Position numbers and translations under genes: made by a program. From Sphagnum magellanicum (Eukaryota > Streptophyta > Sphagnopsida > Sphagnales > Sphagnaceae): a stretch of DNA of 64,000 nucleotides. The notes under the pieces are model-generated. The model saw nothing but the letters and a program-made list of their open reading frames with translations. It did not search any database and was not told where the DNA came from. The stretch lies in the NCBI GenBank assembly GCA_021904315.1, contig CM038919.1:14563666-14627665 (forward strand), in the 5' to 3' direction. This document shows, piece by piece, positions 12,437 through 24,030 of the stretch. Positions within the stretch are counted from its first letter, which is position 1; every line of letters begins with the position of its first letter.

Positions 12437-13245
12437 CACCAGCTTCAGTATTTCTGGAAATCCCACAAAGCTGCCTCCTCAAAGAAACGATAAGAGCACT
12501 GACATTCCCCCACATTTGTGCAGTGCCCAAATGAAGGGCTTCTGTGAGGTAAGAACTGAAAGTTCTTTTGCATGATTGCAAGTTTCCTTTTGGTGATAGG
12601 GGGACGGTTTGTAGAATGGCTTCATTGTCACTGCAATCAATTGTGCTGCAGCTTTTTATGTGTACCCACAGGTTTTGAAGCTCCTGGGCTATCTATTGAG
12701 TTCTAAACAGCATCCACAGCTCACAATTTTGAAAACACCTGCTCATCTTGCAAATAAAACTGAGTCTTTGGGGCCTGTCTGTGACAACTGAGGTGAATTA
12801 GATTCAACTGATATCTCTCTCTTGCCATGGCAGGATGGCACTCAAAATTGTACAGAAGACAATCAAGCAGCAGCTGTAAGGTAATTTGACCAATTCCAAC
12901 AAAAGAGCCTGGTGAGCATTTTAGATGAACTGAAAGAATGGAGCTTCAGCATTCTACAGAAGTGAGTACCACCATGTCACTAGGAATACATTCATAGTCT
13001 CTAATGATCTGAACAATCGCATCAAGGATGTTGGGCACACACTTATCCAGAAGAAGATTAGAGACTACCCCATATCCTCTCATATATATCAATTCTGTTG
13101 AAGTGCTCCCTAACATCTTCATGTTCTTCTGTTGAAGAGCTAATTCATTGCCACAAAAGAAGAAGAAGAAGAAGAAGAATGTGATTCTCAATGGGTCCAA
13201 ATGCTTTTGCTTCAAAGGAGGGATTAGGATGGAGTGCAGTCTCAT
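12437..13245 (-). pseudogene. Possible decayed protein-coding region, unidentified
   Basis: One minus-strand frame is open from 13245 to 12721 apart from a single TGA at 12948-12946. A second frame is open from about 12683 to 12437, where a GTGAG donor-like site follows. Local composition looks protein-like, for example GYGVVSNLLLDKCVPNILD and GTAQMWGNVSALIVSLRRQL. I do not recognise a family. A poly-Phe run encoded by the AAG microsatellite sits near the start. It could be exons of an unannotated gene, a degraded gene, or chance open frames. Confidence 0.25.
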
Positions 13246-13478
13246 CTGACCTGATGTTGGTAGGCTAGCTCATCCCGCAGATGTTTCATGAACATATGAT
13301 TGATCCACATGTTTCATGGGAATACAGACCCTACCCCGTGCGTGCTTCTTGATCCTGGCTGATTACGTGAAGCTCATGCAGATGATATAAATGAAAGCCC
13401 AAGCGAGAGCACAGACAGTGGGCAAAGCATCAGCAGCTAGCAGCAGATCAACAAAGCCTTTGCAGCAACGAAGGACGA

Positions 13479-13501
13479 AAACCCTAATCCACAAACCCTA
13501 A
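13479..13501 (+). promoter_or_regulatory. Paired telo-box motifs upstream of SPT6-like gene
   Basis: Two copies of AAACCCTAA occupy 13479-13487 and 13493-13501, about 210 bp before the ATG. This plant telo-box is known from promoters and 5' UTRs of growth and translation genes and is bound by TRB/Myb-type and PUR-alpha-type proteins. Function here is inferred from the motif and position only. Confidence 0.5.
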
Positions 13502-13706
13502 TCGACAAAGCGATCAGCCCTGTGTAAACAGGGTAACTGCTGTGGTCCCTCCCCCTGTGGTGGGGGCAAGGCCGGCCTAACAAGGCGATTGCTCAATACC
13601 ACCGTTTCTTGCAACGCACTGGCGTTGAGGGGCTTTCTTGCGGGATCGGTCACTCTCTTTTAAGCTCATATCGCCTGCTGTGAAGGAGCAGGAGAGCCTT
13701 TTGACC

Positions 13707-16700
13707 ATGGCTGATTCCGGGGACGAAGAAGAAGAGCAGGAGTATGGAGAAGAAGAAGAAGAAGAAGAGCAGGAGGAAGAACATGAAGATGTAAGGGACA
13801 ACAAGGCTGCCGACGACGACGACGACGATGAGGACGAGGAAGAAGAAGGTCAGGGGATTCTTCTTCTTCTCCTTCAAATGTCTCCTTTTTTTTGTTTTTT
13901 TTGGCCCCACTTCATGTGTGTTTTGTGAGAACCAAAAGAATGATGGGAGAGAGATAACGCATCAATAACGTTGCCTTCCCAATCATGATTCTGTCTGTAA
14001 ATTTTTTGCTGTTTTGGATTACTGAAGAGGAGGAAGGAATTTAGTTTTAGGGCATGGAAACCTCAAAGTTTTGCTGCTCCTCCTGTTGTGTTCTTTGCCA
14101 CCTCTGCCTTAGAGAAGAAAGAAAAAGGAAAACAGCAAAAGGTGGTGGTGTATTAGAAAGAATGCCGTTGTTGTTTCCTTGGTCTTCTTCGTACCTTTGG
14201 TTGGAATGTTAATCTGTTGGTGGTGAAATCATTTGACGATGAAGAAAAAGGTACTTGAATAACGACCCTAGTTCTATACCTTTCTTGTTGCACTGTACAC
14301 TTCCTGTTGTGGTTCTCTTTGGTGGCAAATTAGTGGAGGTAGAACAAAAGGTAAATTGTGTGAGGTGATTCAAACCCTTGGGATTCACTTGTTTCCATTC
14401 CATTTGAGTGTGAATCTGAGAGTGAAGTGGTAGAGCACTGTATGAAACCCTAGTTTTGTCTGTAATCTTGGAGAATGAGTTTGTGTTTGCATGATAATCT
14501 TCTATGCATAATCTTCATTCCTGAAAGACTTGTTATGCATGAAGGAGATGCTAACTTGTGAGGAAATTTCTAGTCCTTTTGTCACTTCTGATCATGCAAA
14601 TTTTTTACTTGTGGTTGATCAGAAAGATCATATAAAGAAGAAATTGTAGTGTCATGGCAAAACTGTGGGGCATTCCTACATTTTTGTAATTTTTTTTTCC
14701 TGTCATTTTGTTTACTGTTGTTCTGTGTGTCAATGCTCATATCCACTGTGCTTGTGCATGTGAGGTCTTTCAATGGGAATTTCACCACCAGACATTCCTG
14801 ATATCTTGTCCATTGCTTGCTGGCATTTTATTGCAGAGGAAGGGCAGGATGAGTATGAGAAGGATGATTTCATAGTTGATGAAGAAGAGGAGGAAGAGGA
14901 GGAGGCAGATGATGCAAAGAATAGTGATGATGAGGAAGCCAAAGCAAAGAAGAAAAAACGCAAAAAGAGGTTCTTGTTTTACCTTTGAGATGCATGATAT
15001 TCCATTGATACTTCAGGGTCATGACAAGCAGATAAAAGTGTGAATCTTAGTTTTGTATTGGGGCCACATAGAGTGGTCCAAACTCACACTAGGTCTGAAG
15101 TGACACCAATTTTGGCATAATCGTGCTTCCACCATTCTCCCAGTTCTTATGCAACTGCAGTTTTTAGGTTCATTTTAGCCCTTGTATCTTTTAATTTCCA
15201 GTTTGGTGCCATTGCATGTTGGGTATGTGCAGCATTCTCCTGATCTGTGTACATTCATGATCACTGATTGCAGAGGGGAGGAGAGATATCTGCTTGATGA
15301 GGATGATTATGACCTGCTAGAAGCAAACGTCACAGGGTTTCATCGACCACCAAAAGTGGTACAGACTGTCCTGGCCAATGATGACTCTGGATTGCAAACT
15401 TATGATTACTGCTGTCCTCTTTTGATCACCCATTTACATGCCTTACCTCTCTTGCATGCTATTGCTCCCAAATCAGAGAGAGTGTAGTGGACGTGGGAAT
15501 TTGATGCTTGTTTGGTTTGAGCTCTGTCAGGACAACAACAAGAAGTTCAAACGGTTGAAGAAAGCAGGGCGGGTAACTGGTGAAAAAGGCTCAGGGGGAA
15601 TAGGTCTTTCAGATGAGGATGATGAGGAAGAAGGTGGTGGTCGGCGGGGTCGCACAGCTGAAGAGGAACTCAAGAGATCTCTTTTTGGGGATGATGAAGG
15701 TGTAGTTCCAAAGAGGCTCATGTTTTGTCCTGCAGGGTTTTTTTGTATTGTCTTGCACATATGAGGGAAGTGATGCAGGCTGTATTCTAAAGTGGTAAAT
15801 GAATGGCAATTTGAATATGTAGGTGGAGCTCCTGATGTCAGGGATGATGAAGAGCTTGAGGAAGAAGAGGAAGAGGAAATGGGTGAAGAAGATGATGAGA
15901 TGGCTGATTTCATTGTTGATGAAGAAGATGTTGATGAGCTTGGGCAGCCTTCTAGGTGTGTGCTTCTTCAGCTCAAACCACATCTGTGATTACAGAATGC
16001 ACAGCTGATGTCTGCAACTTGAGTTCCTGAATTGTATCTCATATTGACCTACTTCTGTTTTGTGATCTAATTGCCTTGAGACTTGTGTTGTAGGCGGAAA
16101 AAGGTGAAAAAGAAGAAAAAACCATTCAGACAAGCTCCAGGGATCAATTCTATAGCACTGCAAGAAGCCCAGGAAATTTTTGGTGATGTGTCATCCTTGC
16201 TGGAGGAGCGACGTAAGCATATGATGACTGGAGCAGCTGGACTTGATGATGAATTGAGAGATGAGGAGAAAGATGAGGATGATTATGGTCATGGACAGCG
16301 TGCTCCACCTCAAAAGCTTCTGGAGAAGCAATTTGAGCCAAGTTTGCTCGAGGAGAAGTTTTTGACTGAGAAAGATGACCGGCTCAGGGAAACTGATGTG
16401 CCTGAAAGACTTCAAGTATGTAATTAACAGAATTTATTAATTTACAGTATTCAGATTTACTGTGTGTTTCTGGTGTCAAAGATTGGAGGGTGTCTGCAAT
16501 GCAGGTGGAACAAGAACCTGGGTGTTCACTTAAAAGGACTCTTGGGCAGCTTTTTAAATTGGATGTCACTCTCTTGTCCATACTTGTAGATTCTGGAAGA
16601 GGCAGCAGGTGCATTCCCTGAATCAGAGACTGCTACAAGAGAAGCTGATTGGATCTTTGATCGAGCCTTTGGTCACCTAGCTGTCCCTGTGCATCCTGAG

Positions 16701-19700
16701 TTGCGGTATCTTTCAAAGATGGACAAGCCTGAAATTGTGAAACAAATTGCCAATGTTCTCCAGATGGTACATGACGAGAAACTGGAGGTGTGCTACTCTC
16801 CCTTTCTCTTTGACTCAGCTCTTGCAGATGATGAAGAGGTATCATTTGAAATATGCTACAAGCAATGTACTGATTTAAAGAAAAAAATGCAGGGCATGGC
16901 ATCTAGATCCTTCAAATAATTGCATGGGTTAGTATGTCTGCAGTTTAGTGACTCTTCTTGAAGAGATTAAGACTTTGTTTGAAGGTGTTGGAGGAGATAC
17001 CTGCTTTTGACAGTTGCTTTGGACTTGTTATTCCATATATATGCAGCTGGCATTCATTGCAATGTATCGAAGAGAAGAATGCTTGGATCTCTTAGGCGAA
17101 CCTGATGCTGATGACAGGGATGACAAGCCTAAGATACAAAACCATGAGGTTTGTGCAATACACTGCTTGCATTTTGTTGCTTAAGAATTTATAGGGGAAG
17201 TAGTAGGATTAGCAAATCAACACTGATTTTGATCGATTTTCTGATCAACATCAGTGCTATGTGTGCATGAGGGCAGGCACTGTGGGCAGTGCAACATTGG
17301 GACAAGAAATGGCTACTTTTGCAGGGCCGAAAAATGTCTCTTCAGGCAGCATATGAGAGGCGTATCCCAATCGATGCCAGGGATGATCCTGAGAAGGAAG
17401 ATCTAGTGGAAAAGTTACTCTGTGCACTTGCAGATGCGCCTTCAGAACAAGCAATTGATGATGTTGATGCCAAATTCAACCTCCACTTCCCTCCTGATGA
17501 AGTTGAAATTGTTGCGGGTGGTTTCAAGCGGCCTAAGCGCAGGTCTTTCTACAGCATCTGCCGCAAAGCTGGTCTTGCAAGTGTGGCAAAGCACTTTGGA
17601 CTCAGTCCTGATCAGTTTGGCGAGAATCTTCTAGTTATGTACAAGGTGCATCACATCATGCAACCCTATTGGTGACCATGTCGACTTTCAAACTGATGAT
17701 TTAGATGCATTTTATTGTGGCCAGAGTTCTGCAAAACCACCCTTTATGATCATGTTGATTGTTATTTTTGCAGAGGCATGATGTGGAAGATGAAGCATTT
17801 TCTCCAGATGAACTCGCTTCCAGGTTTTGTGCAAGGGCTAATGAGACTGCTGGAGAGTTCCGGGACCCGCAATCTGTCATAAAAGGTGCTAGGCACATGG
17901 TGAGATGTTGTCTTTTCTATGGATCATCCTGTACACACTTCTTGGGTCTGAACTTTACAAATCTCGTGGTCTTGTATGTCCTGAGGGACCAAACTTTTCA
18001 TGTCTCCCCTTAAGGAATACCTGTGAACTGATTTCTTTGTACTTTACAAATCGTCATTGAGGTGTGTGAGAGGCATGGATGTGGAGCTCCCTATCTGACA
18101 GGAGGATGGGCTGTGCTGGAGTTTGCAGGTGTCTGTGGAAATCAGCACAGAGCCAGCTGTGCGTGAGTATGTGCGTAACATTTACACTGACAAGGCAGTG
18201 GTGAGCACCAAGCCAACTGCAGAAGGCAATGGTGCAATTGACTCCTTCCATCCATATGCAGGTGTGAAATGGCTTTTGAACAAGCCAGTAAATGCATTTT
18301 GTGATGAGCAGTGGCTTCTTATCCAAAAAGCTGAAGAAGAAAAGCAGCTTGAGGTCACAATTGGACTTCCCAAGGACATCATTGAGAGTACACTGATGCA
18401 GGAATTTGAATCACTGTATCTAAGTGAGGGTGTAAGCCTTACTGCACAGCAGTGGAATGAGCATAGGAGGCAAATATTGCGGGATGCATTGGTGTCCATT
18501 GTCCTTCCATCAATGGAGAAAGAGGCACGAATGATCATGGCTGCACGAGCCAAGCACTGGCTGGCTGCAGAATGTGGGTTCAAGTTATGGAAGAAAGTCT
18601 CCATGGCTCCCTATGTACCACCCAAGGTGGTGGACACTGAAGACCGAATTGATTCTGTGGTTGTTCCCCGTGTGCTTGCCTGTTGTTGGGGTCCTGGTAA
18701 CCCTGCTACCACATTTGTCATGCTGGATTCTGCTGGTGAGGTTATGAATGTACTCTATACAGGCTATTTGAATATTCGAGCTGCAAGTCCTGAGCAGCAG
18801 CAGCGGAAAAATAATGATCAAGATCGGTTGCTGCAGTTTATGCGAGACTACCAGCCTCATGTTGTTGTGTTGGGGGCTGCAAACCTGCAGTGTCGCCACC
18901 TACAGAAGGACATTTTTGAAGTGCGTGACTTCACCTATAAAGACATCATGTGCCTTTAGAAAAGGAATGGACAAATTTTTGCTACAGCTGTATTGTTTGA
19001 TGGGATGACTTATCAACTGCTTTTGGTCACTGGGTATTTAGACTTCCATCATGTTCATTGTGAGATTTGTGTGGGCATTCTTGCAGCATGTGATTTTCAA
19101 AGTTGTGGAGCAGCATCCCCGTGATCTGGCAGAAGGTTTGGACATGATAAAGGTGGTATATGGGGATGAATCTATCCCCTCTTTGTATGAAAATTCACAG
19201 GTCTCTCAAGAACAGCTTCCAGGACAGCCAGGTGGGTGTGGTTCTTTTCTCTTTGCTGTGGTTCTAATGATTCTTTTCTTGTTGGTGTGGTTCTAATCTA
19301 GTCAAATAAATCCCAAAGGTCTTGATTGTCATTTGCAAAAGCTTTTGAGAAACTTTGCTTTGTACCTTGACCTCTTCTAGCTGCTTGACATTAATTGGCA
19401 TTTGTGCAGGTATTGTCAGGCGAGCAGTTGCTCTAGGTCGATTTTTCCAGAACCCAGTAGCTATGATAGCTTCTTTATGTGGCCCTGCCAAGGAGGTCCT
19501 TTCCCTACACTTGCATCCCATGCAAAGTAACCTGAACTCTGAGGAGGTCTATGAAGCAATTGAACGTGTAATGGTGACAGTCACCAACCAGGTGGGAATT
19601 GACATCAATCTTGCAGCCTCACATGATTGGCTATTTTCTCCTCTCCAATTCATTGCTGGTCTTGGTCCTCGGAAAGCAGGTGCAATTCAGCGTGCTATCC

Positions 19701-22700
19701 AAAGTGTGGGTCGGGTGAGCACCCGGAAGGAGCTCTATGCACGACTTATGGGGAAGAAGGTATTCATAAACTCAGCAGGTTTCATCCGCGTTCGAGGGAC
19801 TGGACAGGCAGCCTCAGGAAATTCAACGTTGGATCCCCTTGATGACACTCGAATTCATCCAGAGTCCTATTTAGTGGCTAAGAACATGGCAGAGGCTGCA
19901 TTCAAGGAAGAGGCAAGGCAAAATGATGAGGATGTTGATGATGACTTCTTGGAAATGGCTGTTGAACATGTTATGACAAACCCCAATGTTCTGTCCACAG
20001 TTGATATTGAGGAATATGCCCAGGATGTGGAAGTGCGTGGGCAAACCAAAAGGGTTCAGACATTAGAGCTGATAAAATCAGAGCTGCAGTATGGATTCCG
20101 TGAGTGGCGTTATGACTATACAGATCCTAGTGCAGATGAGGAGTTCTACATGCTGAGTGGTGAGAGTGAAGAGACATTGGCTCCAGGCCGTCTTGTGCAA
20201 GCCACAGTCAGAAAAGTGCAGCAAAACCGAGTGATGTGTGTGTTGGAGTCAGGACTGTTGGGTTTCATCCAGAAAGAGGACATATCTGATGAACCGGATG
20301 TGGTACCAAGTGACAAAGTGGCTGAAGGGAGTATGGTGACATGCCGGGTTAAAGATGTGGACAGGGCTAAGTACATAGTGGATTTGACTTGCAAGTAAGG
20401 CCCTCAACACTTGATCTATGACATGGGAGTATATGACCACTTTGGTGTTCACTTGGGTGTATTTAACCATGCAAGCAGTTTCAGTGAAGATGACCAATTT
20501 GGTATTCTCTTGGGTTTATAAGACCACTTAAACATTCTCTTAGGCATGCTTGGACACTAGCATTCTCTTGGGTTTATATACCTGCTAACATATGCACTTG
20601 GGGCATATCTGACAATTCAAATAATGCCTCAGGCATATATGATGACCTTAGGACCTCTACCTGAGTTTATGGCCACATAGAGATGTAATGGGGCATGTAT
20701 GACCAGTATTATTACTTAGACATTTGCCTGGTACCACGTAAACATGCATATGGGCATGTACAACTAATGTTACACTTCAACATTCAATAGGGTTCTGATT
20801 TTTCAACACACCTCTGTAAACTTGGACATGAATGACCACATATGTCTGAGCATGTGGTACATTTGTGTTACATATGACCTCAGTGTGTGGCTGAAGCACT
20901 ACTGGACAGAAGATCAATAATGCAGCAATTGTAGCTGCAGGTAGAGAAATGAGTATTGGATCTTCATACAGCTAATACATGTCTTGATTGATCAATTCTG
21001 CAGGGGTAGTGACCTCAGGGGAGATTTCTGGGGTGATCGTCAGCGACGTGATCCTTACTACTCAGAAGACAAGAACTTCCTGCGCCTTGAATATGAGAAG
21101 GCCCGCAAGAGGAAAGAAGAGGAGAAGAAAAAGGCCTTCAAACCACGAATGATAGTACACCCACAGTTTCAAAATGTTCCTGTAGATGAAGCAATCAAGG
21201 TAAAAATAATCTCCTGAGCATTGATCCATTAACTGTCCAGAGACTGGCCCACTGTCCTTTGAAGCGATCTGTGTTGCTTTGTTGTTTAGGTATTTCTCTT
21301 CTGACCTTGGGAATCCCTTGCCTTAATGCAAGAAACTTAGTCTCCACATGAAACTGTTTGTAGCATATCTGCTCAAGTCTGAAATCTTTCTATGTTTGAA
21401 AATGCAATTGGTTGAGGTTTGCTGTAAGAGTAAACTAAGGTGTAAAGCTTAGGAGACAGGGTTGATTGAGTGTGGAATGGTTAAATGAGCACCTATAATT
21501 TTCTGAGATTGTTTTGGAACCTTTGATCAGATACCCATATTCCTTGGAATTGAATGCTGGGGTGCAGGCATTGGAGGAGAAGGATGTAGGCGAGGTCATA
21601 ATCCGTCCCAGTAGCAAGGGACCAACTCACTTGTCAATGACCCTGAAAATTAGTGATGGTGTTTACACCAATATCGATATATTAGAAGGTGGAAAAGAAG
21701 GCCGGGATGTGACCAGCTTTCTCAGCCTTGGAAAAACTCTAACAATTGATGGCGAAACCTATGAAGATCTTGATGAGGTTTGAACTACAAAAATTTCATT
21801 TCCTGCTTTAAAATCAACAAATCTAGTGAGAATCTCCATGCATGTACTGGTGTTCAGAATTGGTACCATCTTATAGAAGTTCTTGTATGCAGGTAATTGC
21901 TCGATATGTAGATCCAGTGGTGAGCTTTTTGCGGGAGATGCTCCAGTACCGCAAATTCAAGCATGGGTCCAAGGTGGACATTGATGAAACCTTGCGATCT
22001 GAGAAGATGGAAAATCCCAAGCGCATTCCTTACTCTTTCTCTATTGCCCATGAGCATCCTGGTGCCTTCATGCTTTCATACATCCGTTCTATAAATCCAC
22101 ATCATGAGTACATTTCAATCTCTCCCAAGGGCTTTCGATACCGCAAAAGGAATTTTGAAAACATTGACAAGCTAGTAGCATACTTCCAAAAGCATTTCAA
22201 TGATCCAATTCCAGAGGCACCCCCAAGAAGAGCACTTGCAGCCATGGTGCCTCCACGAAGCCCTGCTCCTAGCGCCTACAGCCCTGGTAGTTTTGGGTAT
22301 AGTTCTGGGTTGGGCAAGCCCCCAAACTCGGGTGGATTTGGCTATGATAATAGAAATGGATGGGATCGTGGAGGGGGTGCAAGAGGTGGCAGAGGAGGAG
22401 GATGGGGTGGAGGTAGGGGTAATGGTGGGCGTGGTCAAGACTATGGTCAGGGAGGCAATAGAAGCTCTGCGTGGGGCAAAGGAAGTTGGGCCAATGCAGG
22501 GTCCTCTCAAGGGGGTGGCTGGGACAAGGATGCAGGGACAACAAGTTCAGGCGGGGCTGCTTGGGTTAATGATACTGGAACAACAAATTCAGGAGGAGGT
22601 GGCTGGGATAGTACTGCAGGTGGAGTGTCCTCGGGGGGTGATAACTGGGGTAAGGTGGGAACGACAAGCAACAGCACTGAGGGGGTTAGGAGTGGGTGGG

Positions 22701-24030
22701 AAAGTGGTACTGGAGGTGGGTGGAACAATGCCCCAGCTGCTTCCCGTGGTGGTTGGGAGAATGGGTCAGGTGGCAGTGGACAAGGGGGAGCAGGGTGGAA
22801 TCAAAGACGGGATAGTGGTGGAGGTGGAGACCAAGGACGCTGGGATCAAGCAGGGTCAGGTGTAGGAAATCCCAGTGGCAACAATTGGGGCCAGGATGCA
22901 CAGGCAGCATCCTCAACTCCTGCACGTACTGCATGGACTGGGGGTGGTACTACTGCAGCACGTGGTGGGGATGCTGGGGGTAACTGGGGAGGTTCTGGAC
23001 CATCTGGTGATTATGCATCTGGAGCTCAGGGACAAGCAGCTGCAGGTATGTATGAGATCTTGGTGGACCTGAGACTAAATTTCTATTTTCTTGAGTTGAG
23101 TTGGTTACAGTCTTATGATGCATGGGAGCTTGCTTTGGTTAAGGGGGAAGAGTTTGCCCAAAATTTATAGTAAGTCATATGCATCATGAAGCATACTTGC
23201 TCACAATCCACACAGACCTGTGTACTGGACAAATTTTCATGTGAGATTGTCTGTATGTCATGTGACAGATGACAGGAACCGGGGGTCTTCAAAAGTGGAC
23301 ACCCCTCGTGGTGACTGGGGGTCCCTGGAACCTGCTGCTCCTGGTGTATCTAGGGGTGAGATTGAGCCACCAGCACCCAGCAGCACAGGAGCCTGGAATC
23401 AGGGCAAGGATTCTGAACCTGAGGCCAGTGACTGGGGTAAAAAAGTCCAGCCACCTGCTTCAACTGGTGATGCATGGGGCAAAGAATCTGACGTATCGCC
23501 GAAGAAAACAAGTTCCAATTCTGGCTGGGATGTGCCTGCAGAATCAAATGAAGGGGATGGTTGGGGAGAACTCTCACCTGTTGCCAGTGGAGGTGGGGAC
23601 AAGGCATCTGGAGGATGGGATCAACTGGATTCATCTCCAGGTATCACCTCTAATGCACTGGTTTTTTGTGCAACATTAGTAAGAGATCTCATTGTGAGTG
23701 CTGTACTATTGTATAAATCTCTCACTCTAGTGATAGATCCAGGGATTCTCACCTATTTCAAGTGCAGTGGGACCTTGGAGTCTTTTTGTCAAGTGAAGGT
23801 CAGCAGGCAATTCAAGTTCATTTTCCACTGTAGTGCACTTTTGGCTTGGACCATTGACCCTTATTTTTGTGTGGTCTGAAGGGGGAGGCTGGGAGCAAGG
23901 GAGAGGGGGAGGGGGACGAGGAAGTTGGGAACGAGGAAGAGGGGGAGGAGGACGAGGCGGTCGGTATGGGGGCAATGGCTGGGGCAGGCAGGCTCCTCCA
24001 CAGCCAGTGCCCCCTGGCACTGGCTATTAG
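13707..24030 (+). CDS. SPT6L: Transcription elongation factor SPT6-like, with GW/WG tail
   Basis: SPT6 is a histone chaperone that travels with RNA polymerase II. Eighteen exons: 13707-13848, 14837-14969, 15274-15355, 15531-15699, 15823-15955, 16094-16415, 16590-16787, 17047-17148, 17277-17645, 17774-17899, 18129-18920, 19087-19231, 19410-20394, 21004-21199, 21568-21777, 21893-23045, 23269-23640, 23882-24030. All are in phase and encode 1925 residues, longer than the roughly 1650 I recall for Arabidopsis. Domains in order: acidic N-terminus (1-220); basic helix with LQEAQEIFGDV; helical core; YqgF-like fold (about 770-900); helix-hairpin-helix GLGPRKAGAIQRA (about 985); S1 domain (about 1162-1234); tandem SH2 (about 1260-1475; GEVIIRPSS, then HEHPGAFMLSYIRS); and a Gly/Ser/Trp-rich tail (about 1480-1925). 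That tail has some 20 GW or WG dipeptides and ends in RGG-type repeats plus PPGTGY. Intron 13 carries a degenerate minisatellite. The small acidic exons 1-5 are the least certain. Confidence 0.95.
20420..20900 (+). repeat. Degenerate short tandem repeat in SPT6L intron 13
   Basis: The 609-bp intron 20395-21003 is built largely from a diverged unit of roughly 30-45 bp. Recurring blocks are CTCTTGGGTTTATAAGACCA, CACTTGGGTGTATTTAACCA, CTCTTAGGCATGCTTGGACA and CACTTGGGGCATATCTGACA. The core is C(A/T)CTTGGG(T/C)(A/T)TAT..GACCA. About ten recognisable units are present. They are too diverged for exact boundaries by eye. Confidence 0.55.

Larger units (their letters stand above)
10659..13706. other. 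Intergenic region between AIP1 and SPT6-like gene
   Basis: The first few hundred bases are presumably AIP1 3' UTR. No secure gene follows. A minus-strand reading frame at 12437-13245 looks protein-like but has a stop and is reported separately. An (AAG)n microsatellite lies at about 13158-13180. Two telo-box motifs at 13479-13501 mark the promoter or 5' UTR of the SPT6-like gene. Confidence 0.6.

Noticed and set aside
15527..15983. Long minus-strand Ser-rich and hydrophobic frames opposite SPT6L exons
   Set aside because: They are antisense shadows of the acidic GAA/GAT-rich exons, which read as Ser/Phe-rich on the other strand.
22172..22934. Open frames on both strands across the Gly/Trp-rich exon
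   Set aside because: They are by-products of GGT/GGA/TGG-rich coding sequence. The frame in phase with the SH2 exons is the real one.
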